64,000 nt of DNA from Zoogloea sp. (GCF_028689785.1 NZ_JAQVCN010000014.1:1-64000); one strand, 5' to 3'; shown: positions 18,530 to 27,859, counted from the first letter of the stretch. Notes: generated by a model not told the origin, from the letters alone. A program made the numbers and translations.

Positions 18530-19984
18530 TCAGACGGAGGCCACGATCTCTCCCAAGCGGGCCAGGGCGGCGTCGATCTGCGCCGAGCAGGGATAACCGC
18601 AGCTGACGCGCAGAAAGCGGTCGAAGCGCTCGGAGTTGGAGAACAGCAGGCCCGGCGCCACCCGGATGCCCTCACGCAGGGCCGCCTCGAACACCCTCCG
18701 GGACGAGCAGCCCTCGGGCATCTCCACCCACAGCAGCATGCCGCCACCGGGCATATTGAGGCGGGTGCCGGAGGGAAAGCGAGCGGCCACTGCCTCGGCC
18801 GTGCGCTCGCGCTGCGCTTTGAGCTGGCGACGCAGACGCACCAGGTGGCGGTCGAAGGCATGCCCGGCCATGAATTCACCGATGGTGATCTGGGCCAGCG
18901 CGTCGTTGGGCCGGCTCTGGGCATGCTTGAGCATGCGGATACGGTCCTGCCAGCGCCCGCCAGTCATCCAGCCCACGCGCATGCCCGGGGCCAGGGTCTT
19001 GTGGAAGGAGCCGCAGTGGATCACGTTACCGCTCCGGTCCCAGGCCTTGCAGCACGCCAGGGGCTGGTCGCTGTCACTCAGGGCGCCGTAGATATCGTCC
19101 TCCACCAGGGGCACCTGGTGCGCCTCGCACAAGGCAACCAGACGCGCCTTTTCCTCATCCGGCATCACGCAGCCCAGGGGATTCTGGAAATTGGGCACCA
19201 CCACTACCGCGGCGATCTGCCCGTGGGTCTGGAAGGCCAGCTCCAGGGCCTCCACAGACAGGCCGCGACTGGGGCTGGTAGGGATCTCCAGGGCCCGCAG
19301 ACCGAGGCTCTCGATGACTTGCAGGAGCCCGAAGTAAGTGGGCGACTCGACCGCGATCACGTCGCCGGGGCGGCTCACCGCACGCAGGGCAAGGTTGATG
19401 GCCTCGGTGCAACCGTGGGTCACCAGGATGTCATCCGCCGTCAGATGCATGCCCCCGGCCAGGGCACGGCGCGCCAGCACCGCCCGGAAGCCCGGGTCGC
19501 CCTGGGGCGGCACCGGGCTCACCAGCACCTCCGGGTGTCGGCGCAGAGCACGCAGGGCGGCCGTCTTGAGGGCCTCCTGGGGGTAGGCCTCAGGCGCCCC
19601 GAAAGCCAGGGCCAGGTTGGTGTGCACCGGATGGCGCTCGCACTTGGTGACAAAGTCGGAGACCCGGTCATGGATGCCGGCGAAGGCCGTCGGATCGGGC
19701 ACCAGGGCCGCCGCACCCGGATCGGGCTCGCTGACCGGCTGCAGGCGGGCGCGCCGGGGACGCTGCACGAAATAGCCCGAACGCGGCCGCGCCTCGAGCA
19801 GACCTTCATCCTCCAGGGTGCGGCAGGCCTGCAGCACCGTGGACAGGCTGACCCCGTGCTGGCGCACCAGGCTGCGCAGGGAAGGCAGGCGCTGCCCCGG
19901 CGGCAGCACGCCGGACTGGATAGCCCGCCGATAGTGGGCTGCCACGCGGGAGTAAAGCAGGGTATCGGGGCGCTCGGTTTGCAT
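18530..19984 (-). CDS. MocR-type regulator: GntR DNA-binding domain fused to PLP aminotransferase fold
   Basis: 484 residues from ATG 19984. The wHTH GntR domain (about 10-75) includes SGVLPPGQRLPSLRSLVRQH and LLEARPRSGYFV. The aminotransferase class I domain follows, with THGCTEAINLALRAV, VVVPNFQNPLGCVM, EDDIYGALS and the PLP-binding Lys in HCGSFHKTLAPGMRVGW. MocR proteins usually sense an amino compound through PLP and control a neighbouring gene. The divergent DUF2917 gene, starting 172 bp away, is the likely target. Confidence 0.9.
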   Translation of the reverse strand: MQTERPDTLLYSRVAAHYRRAIQSGVLPPGQRLPSLRSLVRQHGVSLSTVLQACRTLEDEGLLEARPRSGYFVQRPRRARLQPVSEPDPGAAALVPDPTAFAGIHDRVSDFVTKCERHPVHTNLALAFGAPEAYPQEALKTAALRALRRHPEVLVSPVPPQGDPGFRAVLARRALAGGMHLTADDILVTHGCTEAINLALRAVSRPGDVIAVESPTYFGLLQVIESLGLRALEIPTSPSRGLSVEALELAFQTHGQIAAVVVVPNFQNPLGCVMPDEEKARLVALCEAHQVPLVEDDIYGALSDSDQPLACCKAWDRSGNVIHCGSFHKTLAPGMRVGWMTGGRWQDRIRMLKHAQSRPNDALAQITIGEFMAGHAFDRHLVRLRRQLKAQRERTAEAVAARFPSGTRLNMPGGGMLLWVEMPEGCSSRRVFEAALREGIRVAPGLLFSNSERFDRFLRVSCGYPCSAQIDAALARLGEIVASV

Positions 19985-20156
19985 GGCGCGATGATCTCCG
20001 AAGCCGGGCACAGGCCACAGGTACAGATGGGTGAGAAGCACACCATAACAGGCCTAAATAAAGGCTGCTGAACCGATACAGAAAGGCGGCCGCTGTGCCT
20101 GACGAAGCGCGCAGTGAATCCGTAATCTGCAGCCATCCCCACTCCCGGAGCCCGCC

Positions 20157-20543
20157 ATGGACCCGACACCCCGACAACCGGACGAGACACTGCGCATCGG
20201 GCCAGCCCAGCGCCATCAGTACCAGGCCACGGCCGGCAGCCTGCTGGTGGTGGAGGAAGGCCTGTTGATCCTGGAATTACCGCCCCGCTGGACCGGCGTA
20301 CAGATGCTCACCCCACGCCACCAGATCGAAGCAGGTTGCTGTCATGTGCTGGAGGAAAGCGGCTGGATCACGCTGACTGCCCCCCGGGGCGCCAGCCTGC
20401 GCCTGGTGCCGGAAAGAAGCCGGAATGAAAACGTGCTGGCCTTGCTGTTGGCGCGGCTACGCTGGCTGCGCACCCTGGAGAACCGTCTGATCGCGGCCGG
20501 AGCGGAGGCCCTGCGCCTGAGGCTGGAACGGCGGGAAAACTGA
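20157..20543 (+). CDS. DUF2917 domain protein
   Basis: 128 residues. A small beta-rich domain (LLVVEEGLLILELPPRWTG; ESGWITLTAPRGASLRLVP) followed by a helical tail (LLARLRWLRTLENRLIAAG). Matches DUF2917, common in Betaproteobacteria next to MocR-type regulators; no activity is known. Divergent from the MocR gene, so probably regulated by it. Confidence 0.65.
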   Translation: MDPTPRQPDETLRIGPAQRHQYQATAGSLLVVEEGLLILELPPRWTGVQMLTPRHQIEAGCCHVLEESGWITLTAPRGASLRLVPERSRNENVLALLLARLRWLRTLENRLIAAGAEALRLRLERREN

Positions 20544-20578
20544 AAGGGGTCGACAGGCGGCCCGTGGATAGCTCGCGC

Positions 20579-20827
20579 TCAGCGGCCTCCGCCGGCGTGC
20601 TTCACGCCGTAGCCGCCATCGATATCCCACTCAGCCAGGATCTCGGCGGCCTGGCGGGCCAGCTCGGGGTCGGCAAAGCCCTCCCTGGACGGCACACGGA
20701 CAAAGCTGCGAAGCAGGCGCCCGTTCTTGGCAAAGAGGTCGTACCAGCCATCCCACTTGCTGTCGTCGTCCCGACGCAGGACAGCGTAGGGTTGATAGGA
20801 AAAGTCACCGTGCATCTGCAGAGTCAT
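20579..20827 (-). CDS. Small hypothetical protein
   Basis: 82 residues from ATG 20827, which has AGGGAG eight bases upstream. I do not recognise a named family. The chain is polar and compact: SYQPYAVLRRDDDSKWDGWY, DLFAKNGRLLRSFVRVPSRE, LARQAAEILAEWDIDGGYG. It lies downstream of the lipid operon on the same strand but is separated by 173 bp holding a possible terminator, so it may be a separate unit. Confidence 0.6.
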   Translation of the reverse strand: MTLQMHGDFSYQPYAVLRRDDDSKWDGWYDLFAKNGRLLRSFVRVPSREGFADPELARQAAEILAEWDIDGGYGVKHAGGGR

Positions 20828-20958
20828 GTTGAAGCTCCCTTCGACCCATGGACATACAGGCGCATCGCCACGCATGGAGTCAGATCCCAATCTTAGGGGG
20901 CCCACAGCAGCAAGGGGTTAAACATCATTACATCAGCCCGGCAGGAATCAATCGTTCA

Positions 20959-20986
20959 CAAAACCCCGACCGGGATTGAACCGGCC
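20959..20986 (-). terminator. Weak terminator or tRNA T-arm-like hairpin after the lipid operon
   Basis: On the minus strand GGCCGG, a 7-nt loop TTCAATC and CCGGTC form a 6-bp stem (20986-20968) followed by GGGGTTTTG. It lies just after the stop of the last operon gene. The loop is the tRNA T-loop consensus, but no acceptor, D or anticodon arm is present. Confidence 0.3.
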
Positions 20987-21000
20987 CCCAAGCCTCACGT

Positions 21001-21441
21001 TCATCGGGCCGCCAGGCGACTCCTCAGCCAGCGCATCAGCACGCCGAGCAGGGGCAGGCGGGCAAACAGTTCTTCCCCGGTATCCCAGTAATCCCGATGG
21101 ACGGCCACCCGGCCATCAGCGGCGAAGCACAGATGGGAGGCACCGCGGATGCACTGCATCTGCGCCTCCTGCCAGCCCCGGAAACGGAACTCGAACTCCC
21201 AGGCCAGCCATGCCTCGCCGACTCCGGCCATGCTGCGCGTGACCCGGAAGCGCGGGTCATGCACCTGGGTGTACATATGCCGGAAGACCCGCTCGATGGC
21301 GGCCAGCCCGCACACATCATTGAAGGGGTCCTTGAAGCGGGCGTCGGCGGCATACACCTCGGCGATGCGGGCCAGGCTCGCCGGGGACAAGGTCTCGTAG
21401 AAGGTGACGACCCGCGCCAGCGCCTGATGCGGGTCACTCAC
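21001..21441 (-). CDS. SnoaL/NTF2-like fold protein
   Basis: 146 residues with the NTF2-like pattern: a helical start (ALARVVTFYETLSPASLARI), AEVYAADARFKDPFNDVCGL, the central strand AWLAWEFEFRFRGW, and IRGASHLCFAADGRVAVHRDYWD. Such domains bind small hydrophobic ligands or catalyse isomerisations. It is the last gene of the ten-gene operon and overlaps the SDR gene by 4 bp. Confidence 0.8.
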   Translation of the reverse strand: MSDPHQALARVVTFYETLSPASLARIAEVYAADARFKDPFNDVCGLAAIERVFRHMYTQVHDPRFRVTRSMAGVGEAWLAWEFEFRFRGWQEAQMQCIRGASHLCFAADGRVAVHRDYWDTGEELFARLPLLGVLMRWLRSRLAAR

Positions 21442-22229
21442 AGGCCGGTGCTCCGGGCAATCAGGCGGAAATAGAGCCGGTCGGGCAGCAAGCCCAGCAG
21501 CTTCAGGGCGCCGGTGAAGCGCCGGGGGAAGTGGATCTCGAAAGCCCCGCTGGCAAAGCCCCTGACGATGCGCGCAGCGGCGTCGGGAGCGGAGATCAGG
21601 GCCGGCATCTCGAAGTCGTTCTGGGCCGTGAGCGGTGTGGCGACGAAACCCGGGTTGATCAGGAACACCGACACACCCTTCGGTGCCAGATCGAGATACA
21701 AGGTCTCGGCAAAGTTGATCAGCGCCGCCTTGCTCGGCCCATAGGCCAGGGCCTTGGGCAGGCCCCGGTAGCCCGCCACACTGCCGACGATGGCCACCGC
21801 CCCGTGCCCTTGGCGTAGCAGTTGCGGCAGCACCGCGGCCACGCCGTCCATCACCCCGAGGAGGTTGGTGTGCACCGTGTGACGGGCGTTGTCAGCGGTG
21901 AGGTCCCAGGCCCGCAAGGGCGAATAGGTGCCGGCGTTGAGGATCACCAGGTCCACACCGCCCCAGGCTTCCAGCAACTGCATCACGGCCGGGGTGAAGG
22001 CGCCCGCGTCTGTCACATCCAGGGGCAACACCAGAGCGTCGTTCAGGGCCGCGGCCACCTGCTGCAGGCGTTCGGCACTGCGCGCCGACAAGGCCAAGCG
22101 GGCGCCGCGGGCGCCCAGCTCGGTGGCCAGGGCGGCACCAATGCCCGACGAGGCACCAACGATCCACACCCGGCGGCCCTGCCAGTCGGTGATCGGGGTG
22201 TTCAGTGGATCAAACCAGCCCATGCCCAC
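21438..22229 (-). CDS. Short-chain dehydrogenase/reductase
   Basis: 263 residues, classical SDR. The cofactor motif is VGASSGIG, then NAG in VILNAGTYS, and the catalytic Ser-Tyr-Lys as IVGSVAGYRGLPKALAYGPSK. Its C-terminal part (FASGAFEIHFPRRFTGALKL) is the type seen in SDRs of this lipid-related cluster. NAD(P)-dependent oxidation or reduction of a lipid-derived carbonyl is a reasonable guess. Two bp after DUF3833 and overlapping the SnoaL-like gene. Confidence 0.88.
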   Translation of the reverse strand: MGMGWFDPLNTPITDWQGRRVWIVGASSGIGAALATELGARGARLALSARSAERLQQVAAALNDALVLPLDVTDAGAFTPAVMQLLEAWGGVDLVILNAGTYSPLRAWDLTADNARHTVHTNLLGVMDGVAAVLPQLLRQGHGAVAIVGSVAGYRGLPKALAYGPSKAALINFAETLYLDLAPKGVSVFLINPGFVATPLTAQNDFEMPALISAPDAAARIVRGFASGAFEIHFPRRFTGALKLLGLLPDRLYFRLIARSTGL

Positions 22230-22231
22230 CT

Positions 22232-22759
22232 CTACTCGCGCTTGCGGAAACTCAGGGTCACTTCGCCGAGCCGGAAACCGAACTTGCTCATCACCGAACG
22301 GTTGAGCATCACCCGCTCGTCCATCAGAAACATCCAGTCGTCGAAGTCCACGTTGTAAACCTTGCCGTCCACCGGCAGGGCCATCACGTACTTCCAGCGT
22401 AGTGCATTGCCGCGGGCTTCGCCGCTCGCCTCGCCAACCACGTCATCGGCCGTGCCGGTGTAGCGATGCTCATCCAGCCGGGTCAGGGTCCACACCCGAC
22501 GCTGGGTGCTGCCGTCCGAGTAAGTGAAGCGCTCGTCCAGGGTGCCGGTGTTGCCCGTCCAGCGGGCATCGATGCGCACATGGAAGCGCTTCACCACCTT
22601 GCCGGAGCGGTCCTGGAAGATGCCGTCGGCGTCGAGGGTGCCGTTGAAATAGCGGGTCAGGTCGAGGGCCGGTTTCTCCGCGGCGTAGTCCGCCACCTCC
22701 ACCGACGCACAGCCGCCCAGGCCCACGAAACCTGCCAGCAGGATGGCCAGTTTGCTCAT
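22232..22759 (-). CDS. DUF3833 lipoprotein
   Basis: 175 residues. Lipoprotein signal with a lipobox LGGC (Cys17). The body carries the DUF3833 pattern: LTRYFNGTLDADGIFQDRSG, FTYSDGSTQRRVWTL, YTGTADDVVGEASGEARGNA, and MDERVMLNRSVMSKFGFRLG. Function unknown; probably a membrane-attached lipid-binding protein given its neighbours. ATG 22759 overlaps the MFS stop by 4 bp (ATGA). Confidence 0.85.
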   Translation of the reverse strand: MSKLAILLAGFVGLGGCASVEVADYAAEKPALDLTRYFNGTLDADGIFQDRSGKVVKRFHVRIDARWTGNTGTLDERFTYSDGSTQRRVWTLTRLDEHRYTGTADDVVGEASGEARGNALRWKYVMALPVDGKVYNVDFDDWMFLMDERVMLNRSVMSKFGFRLGEVTLSFRKRE

Positions 22760-24009
22760 TGCGTTTCTCCTTCCATGATCCGGCGCCAGCGCCACAGGGC
22801 CACGGCCGCCATTGACTTGAGCACCAGCGGCAGCACCGCATACACGGCCGACAGGGCCGCCATGGCGCCCTCTTCCCGGGCGCCCGGCGCGTAGCCGAGC
22901 CCGCCCAGCAGCGGCAGGGCCAGCCCGGCGGCGAGGGCCAGATTGGCCTTGGTGACAAAGGCCCACCAACCAAAACAGGCCCCGGCACAACCCGCCCGAC
23001 GGCGCGCCAGCTGATCGGCGAGCAGGGCCGGCGGCAGAGCCAGGTCGGCCCCCAGGGCCAGCCCGGAGAGCACGCAGATCGCCCCGAAGGCCAGCGTGTC
23101 GCCAGGGCCGATCAGCGCCGCCCAGGCAAACACCGCCATCGCCAGCCCCATGCCGGCCAGCCAGGCCCGGGCCTTGCCCACCCGCCGGGCCAGGCTCACC
23201 CACAGCGGAAGGCCCGCGGCACCGGCCAGAAAATAGATGGCCAGGAAGAGCCCCGACAGATCCTCCCGCCGCACCACATCGGCCACGAAGAACAGCACCG
23301 TCGATGCCGGCACTGCGGCGGCGATGCCATTGAGGGCGAACACCCCCAGCAGCGCCGCAAAGGGCTTGTCACTCAGGGCACCCCGCAGGGCGGCCCAAGG
23401 GCTTTCGGGCCGGGCCACGGGGCGTTGGCCGGCGGGCATGCCGGGCAGGCTGACCAGCGCCACCAAGGCCAGCACCGCGACGAAGACCGCCCCCGTCCGG
23501 GCCAGCCCGGCCTCCGCATTCGAGGCCAGCAGGCCCGGCAAGGCGGCGGCGAGCAGCACGCCGAACAGCCCGAAGCCTTCCCTGGCAGCCACCAGGCGGG
23601 TACGCATGTCGCTGCCCTCCCCCAGCTCGGCGCCCCAGGCCCCGTGGTTGATGGTGGCCAGCGAATAACCGAAAGTCACCACCACCAGCAGGCCCGCCAG
23701 CCACACGCCTCCCGCGCCGGCCGGCGGCGCCAGCAAGCCACCCACCCCCACCGCCAGCAGGGGCAGGGCCAGGGCGATGAGCCGCCGCCGGCTCAGGATG
23801 CGGTCCGAAGCCCAGCCGATCAGCGGGTCGCTGAGGGCATCGACAACCCGGGTCAGGAGCAGGATCGTCCCCACCAGGGCCAGGCTCAGCCCGGCCTGAT
23901 CGGCATACAGCTTGGGCACATGCACGTAGATGGGCAGGGCCGCGAAAGCCAGGGGCAGGCCCAACAGGCCATAGCGCAGGCTCAGCAGGCGGACCGGGGC
24001 GGTGTTCAA
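22756..24009 (-). CDS. MFS transporter, GPH/MFS_2 type
   Basis: 417 residues if started at TTG 24009, which overlaps the upstream stop (TTGA) and leaves a short N terminus (NTAPVRLLSLRYG) before TM1. About 12 hydrophobic segments. The MFS_2 signature is visible as LLTRVVDALSDPLIGWASDR. Members carry sugars or lysolipids; within a lipid-modification operon a lipid-related substrate is possible. The frame is open further upstream, but that stretch lies over the chalcone-isomerase-like gene and has no membrane character. Confidence 0.82.
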   Translation of the reverse strand: MNTAPVRLLSLRYGLLGLPLAFAALPIYVHVPKLYADQAGLSLALVGTILLLTRVVDALSDPLIGWASDRILSRRRLIALALPLLAVGVGGLLAPPAGAGGVWLAGLLVVVTFGYSLATINHGAWGAELGEGSDMRTRLVAAREGFGLFGVLLAAALPGLLASNAEAGLARTGAVFVAVLALVALVSLPGMPAGQRPVARPESPWAALRGALSDKPFAALLGVFALNGIAAAVPASTVLFFVADVVRREDLSGLFLAIYFLAGAAGLPLWVSLARRVGKARAWLAGMGLAMAVFAWAALIGPGDTLAFGAICVLSGLALGADLALPPALLADQLARRRAGCAGACFGWWAFVTKANLALAAGLALPLLGGLGYAPGAREEGAMAALSAVYAVLPLVLKSMAAVALWRWRRIMEGETQ

Positions 24010-24536
24010 GACGGCGCCCCGAGCAGACGGCTGCGCAGGGCCGGCACCCGGGTGCGGCTGTCCAGCCAGATGGCAAAGAAGGCCCGGGAGAAAGCCGGGT
24101 CCATCACCTCGCCGGACAGGCGGCCCTGGTGATAGAAGGCGGCGCCGCGGCCAGGCAGGTGCACGCCGACGATGGTCTCGCCCGCCGCCACATCCGGAAA
24201 GACGCGCTCCAGCGCGCTCTTCCAACGGGCCAGGCGGGCTTCGTCGGCACCGCCGAGGCGGCGCATCTCGTCCAGGCTGGTGGACACCAGGGTGTCGCGG
24301 GAGAAACCCCGGGCATAGGTGAGGGCCAGGGCGAAGGGGGCATCCTCCCGGTAGGCCTGGCCACTCACCCACAGGCTGGCCCCGTAGAGGCGCAGGCCGA
24401 GGAAGCTGGCGTCGCCGCTGCCCAGCTTGCGCCAGGCGGGCGCCAGGGCCTGCACCGGCTCGGGCAGGCTGGCCTGCCCCGGCAGTGCGACCAGGGCCAG
24501 GGCCGCCAGAAGCAGGAGTTCAGCCAGCCGTCGCAT
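24006..24536 (-). CDS. Exported chalcone-isomerase-like protein
   Basis: 176 residues from ATG 24536, with a signal peptide (LAELLLLAALALVALPGQA). The mature part shows the bacterial chalcone-isomerase-like pattern: GSGDASFLGLRLYGASLWV, FALALTYARGFSRDTLVS, SLDEMRRLG and FAIWLDSRTRVPALRSRLLG. These proteins are not proven isomerases and may bind fatty acids, as plant fatty-acid-binding CHI relatives do. The start overlaps the CFA-like gene by 17 bp. Confidence 0.83.
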   Translation of the reverse strand: MRRLAELLLLAALALVALPGQASLPEPVQALAPAWRKLGSGDASFLGLRLYGASLWVSGQAYREDAPFALALTYARGFSRDTLVSTSLDEMRRLGGADEARLARWKSALERVFPDVAAGETIVGVHLPGRGAAFYHQGRLSGEVMDPAFSRAFFAIWLDSRTRVPALRSRLLGAPS

Positions 24537-25749
24537 GGCGGAAGGCAAACTGATGCACATCCACGCTGCCGGCGCGAAAGCCAGCCTCGCAGTAGGCCAG
24601 GTAGAAGCGCCACAGACGCACGAAGCGCTCGTCGTAACCCAGCTCGCGCACCGCGGGCAGCGCCGCCTCGAAGCGCCGGTGCCAATGCACCAGGGTTTCG
24701 GCGTAATCCGCACCGAAGGCCAGATCACCGCTCACCACCAGCCCGGCCCCGGCAGCCTGACGCCGCACCACCCCGGGGCTGGGCAGCATGCCGCCCGGGA
24801 AGACGTAGCGCTGGATGAAGTCGGTGCCCTTGCGATAGCTGGGAAACAGCGCATCGGCGATGGTGATGGTCTGCACCACCGCGCTGCCGCCCGGCTTGAG
24901 GCGGTCACGGATCTGGGCGAAGTAGCCCGGCCAGAAGCGTTCCCCCACCGCCTCCATCATCTCGATGGAGACGATGTGGTCGTAGCTGCCGCGCACGTCC
25001 CGGTAGTCGCACAGCTCGAAGTCTGCGGCCTCGGCCCAGCCGCCCTGCTCCGCCCGCTGCCGCGCCCAGGCCAGCTGCTCTTTCGACAGGGTCAGGCCGA
25101 GCACCCGGCAGCCATATTCCCGCACCGCGATCTCGGCAAAGCCGCCCCAGCCGCAACCGATCTCCAGGATGGTCTGCCCGGGCTTCGGTGCAAGCGTGTC
25201 GAGGATGTGCCGGTACTTGCGGTGCTGCGCAGCGTCCAGCGTCTCGCCGACCCCAAGACCGAGGGCGCTGGAATAAGTCATGCCCGGGTCCAGCCACAGG
25301 CGGTAGAAGTCGTTGCCCAGATCGTAGTGAGCCTGGATGTTGCGCTGGGAGCCCGCCCGGGTATTAGCCCGCAGCAAATGGGTGAGGCGGTGGCCGATCA
25401 GGCGCCAGGCCGTGCCGTGGATGGCGCGTTGCAGGCTGTCCCGGTTGCGGGCCAGCAGGGTCAGCAGGGCCGCCAGATCGGGGGTATGCCAGTCGCCGGC
25501 CATCCAGGCTTCGGCAAAGCCAATGTCGCCCTTGGCCAGAATGTCGTCGAAGACCGCTTCATCGTCCACGCGCATGTGGGCCACGCAGGGGCCGCGTCCG
25601 ACGCGCCGGGTCAGGCCGTCGCGCAGATGCACGTCAATGGCACCGCCCTCGATGCTGTCGAGGAGGCCCAGCACGAGGCGGGTGCCGCGGCGCAGGTGTG
25701 CGGCCTGATCGGCGGCGGCGCCGACAAAGGGGTGTTCCAGCCGGTTCAT
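24520..25749 (-). CDS. Cyclopropane-fatty-acid-synthase-like SAM methyltransferase
   Basis: 409 residues. SAM-binding motif ILEIGCGWGGFAEIA, preceded by NIQAHYDLGNDFYRLWLD, a hallmark of CFA synthases; also SIEMMEAVG and the C-terminal ETLVHWHRRFEAALP. It would methylate unsaturated acyl chains of phospholipids. CFA-like enzymes next to DUF1365 and an FAD oxidoreductase occur in photo-oxidative-stress operons, where some take part in making methylated or furan fatty acids. ATG 25749 overlaps the DUF1365 stop by 4 bp. Confidence 0.9.
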   Translation of the reverse strand: MNRLEHPFVGAAADQAAHLRRGTRLVLGLLDSIEGGAIDVHLRDGLTRRVGRGPCVAHMRVDDEAVFDDILAKGDIGFAEAWMAGDWHTPDLAALLTLLARNRDSLQRAIHGTAWRLIGHRLTHLLRANTRAGSQRNIQAHYDLGNDFYRLWLDPGMTYSSALGLGVGETLDAAQHRKYRHILDTLAPKPGQTILEIGCGWGGFAEIAVREYGCRVLGLTLSKEQLAWARQRAEQGGWAEAADFELCDYRDVRGSYDHIVSIEMMEAVGERFWPGYFAQIRDRLKPGGSAVVQTITIADALFPSYRKGTDFIQRYVFPGGMLPSPGVVRRQAAGAGLVVSGDLAFGADYAETLVHWHRRFEAALPAVRELGYDERFVRLWRFYLAYCEAGFRAGSVDVHQFAFRHATAG

Positions 25750-26519
25750 GACGATAGCTCCTCGGTAGGCGGTTGGGGTTTGCGGAAGAAGGGAACGCGG
25801 CGCAGGGCAAGGCGCAGGGCCTGCCAGTGGATACGGGCCACCACGCCGAAGCTCATCAACGGCAGGCGCCCCAGCCAAGCCAGCAGGGCGCGGCCGCTGA
25901 GGGGCTGCTCACGGCCCGACAGGCGGGTGGCGAGCTGGCAGTGCCCGCCCTCCCAGTAGTCGATGGCGGTGCTCACCGCCCCACCCTGGCGGGAGAAGCG
26001 GAAGCGGTATTCGCCGCGCACCGGAAAGAACGGGGATACGTGAAAGACTTTGCAGGCCTTCAGCTCGTCGCCGGCGGTGATGGGGCGGTGGTCCGGGTGG
26101 GCCACCAGGTAGTTGTGATGCTCACCGAAGGTGTTGCTGACCTCGGCCAGCACGGCCCGCAGGCCACCCTGACGGTCATGGCAGAACCAGAAGCTCACCG
26201 GATTGAACAGAAAGCCGAACATGCGCGGCATGGTCTGCAGCACCACCTCGCCGTCGGCTTCGACCAGCCCTTGGCGGGCCAGCAGATCGCGTATCCATGG
26301 CAACAGGGGCGCGCCGTTGCGGGCGCCGTGATCGCGGCTGCGCAGCGAGAACACGCCAGGGCGATCCACGCCCAGCAGGGGCACGCGCAAGCCATCCAGG
26401 CGGCTGAGGGGGATGCGCAGGGTGGCCAGGGGGTAGATGAAGCGGTTGTGCACCGGGCGGGTACGCTCGTGCATCACCGCGCCCATGCACACCGTCGGCG
26501 CGAAAAGCTCGGCGGCCAT
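25746..26519 (-). CDS. DUF1365 protein
   Basis: 257 residues. DUF1365 landmarks: MGAVMHERTRPVHNRFIYPL, FLFNPVSFWFCHD, NTFGEHHNYLV and KVFHVSPFFPVRGEYRF. Several conserved His suggest a metal or catalytic role. It is always found with a CFA-like methyltransferase and an FAD oxidoreductase, as here, so it probably acts in the same lipid modification. It shares one base with the FAD gene (TGATG). Confidence 0.9.
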   Translation of the reverse strand: MAAELFAPTVCMGAVMHERTRPVHNRFIYPLATLRIPLSRLDGLRVPLLGVDRPGVFSLRSRDHGARNGAPLLPWIRDLLARQGLVEADGEVVLQTMPRMFGFLFNPVSFWFCHDRQGGLRAVLAEVSNTFGEHHNYLVAHPDHRPITAGDELKACKVFHVSPFFPVRGEYRFRFSRQGGAVSTAIDYWEGGHCQLATRLSGREQPLSGRALLAWLGRLPLMSFGVVARIHWQALRLALRRVPFFRKPQPPTEELSS

Positions 26520-27859
26520 CAGGCGAGCGCTCCGCTTCGCTGCCCGCTGCCCTGCCAGGGCGCCTCCACGCCCAGGGCAGCAGCCACGGCGAGGGCCGAC
26601 TTGAGCCCATCCTCATGGAAGCCGTAGCCCGTCCACGCCCCGGCGAACCAGCTGTTGCGCTGACCCTGCAGGGCCGGCAGGCGGGCCTGGGCGTCGATGG
26701 CGCCCTGGTCGAAAACCGGGTGGGCGTAGGCGTAACGCCCCAGCACGGTGTCGGCCGCCGGTTCGATGAGGGGGTTGAGGGACAGGACCACCGGCGTGCT
26801 CACCGGCAGGGGCTGCAGGCGGTTGAGCAGGTAGGACACCGACACCGGCCGCTCCCCCGGTGCACCCTGGCCGGACAGGTAGTTCCACGCCGACCACACC
26901 CCAGGGCGGCGCGGCAGCAGGCGCGTGTCGGTATGCAGCCAGGCATCGTTGTGCTGGTACTTCACGGCCCCCAGAACGGCGCGTTCGGCCTCGCTGGCGT
27001 CGGCGCCGAGCAGGGCCAGGGTCTGGTCGGAGTGGCAGGCAAACACCACTTCGTCGAAGCGCTCCACGCCGCTGCGGGTGCGCAGGCTGACGCCGAAGCC
27101 CGCCTCGCGGCACACCTCCAGCACCGGGGTGGCCACGCGCACCTCGCCGATGCCCCCCAATAGCTTGTCCACGTAGGTGCGCGCGCCGTTCCTGACGGTG
27201 TACCAGCGCGGCCGGTCGAAGATCTGCAGCAAGCCGTGGTTATGACAGAAGCGTACGAAGGTGGCCAGCGGGTAGGCCATCATGCTTCGGGTCGGACAAC
27301 TCCAGATGGCCGCCGCCATGGGGATCAGGTACCAGTCACGGAAGGCGTGGCTGTAGCCCTGGGTCATCAGATAATCGCCGAGGGCAATGTCGGGGGTGCG
27401 GCCCTCCCGGGCCATGCGGGTGGTTTCCCGGTTGAAGCGCCGGATGTCCTGGAGCATGCGCCAGAAATCCACCCGCAGCAGGTTGCGGCGCTGGGCGAAG
27501 AGGCTGCCCAGATCGCTGCCAGCCCACTCCAGGTCGGTGGCCGTCAGGCTCACCCCGAAAGACATCTCGCTTTCCACCGCCTCGACGCCGAGCAGGGCGA
27601 ACAGGGCGCACAGGTTGGGGTAGGTGCGCCGATTGAAGACCAGGAAGCCCGTATCCACCGGAAAGCGCTGCCCCTCCACCTCCACATCCACTGTGTGGGT
27701 GTGCCCCCCAAGGTAGTCGCCACTTTCAAACAGCACCACCTCGTGCTCCCGGCTGAGCAGCCAGGCACTGGCCAGACCGGCAATGCCTGCGCCGATCACG
27801 GCGATGCGCTTGCCACCCTGGGGGCTGGGCTTGAGCCTGTCTTCCTGTCCACGGTCCAT
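26519..27859 (-). CDS. FAD/NAD(P)-binding amine-oxidase-fold oxidoreductase
   Basis: 446 residues from ATG 27859. Rossmann motif VIGAGIAGLASAWLL near residue 20, then ESGDYLGGHTHTVDVE and VDTGFLVFNRRTYPNL; a C-terminal FAD motif lies around NSWFAGAWTGYGFHEDGLKS. This family (formerly annotated as cyclopropane-associated amine oxidase) pairs with DUF1365 and CFA-like genes. Desaturation or oxidation of a modified fatty acyl chain is the likely role. The start is 71 bp after the peroxidase gene, the widest gap in the operon. Confidence 0.88.
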   Translation of the reverse strand: MDRGQEDRLKPSPQGGKRIAVIGAGIAGLASAWLLSREHEVVLFESGDYLGGHTHTVDVEVEGQRFPVDTGFLVFNRRTYPNLCALFALLGVEAVESEMSFGVSLTATDLEWAGSDLGSLFAQRRNLLRVDFWRMLQDIRRFNRETTRMAREGRTPDIALGDYLMTQGYSHAFRDWYLIPMAAAIWSCPTRSMMAYPLATFVRFCHNHGLLQIFDRPRWYTVRNGARTYVDKLLGGIGEVRVATPVLEVCREAGFGVSLRTRSGVERFDEVVFACHSDQTLALLGADASEAERAVLGAVKYQHNDAWLHTDTRLLPRRPGVWSAWNYLSGQGAPGERPVSVSYLLNRLQPLPVSTPVVLSLNPLIEPAADTVLGRYAYAHPVFDQGAIDAQARLPALQGQRNSWFAGAWTGYGFHEDGLKSALAVAAALGVEAPWQGSGQRSGALA

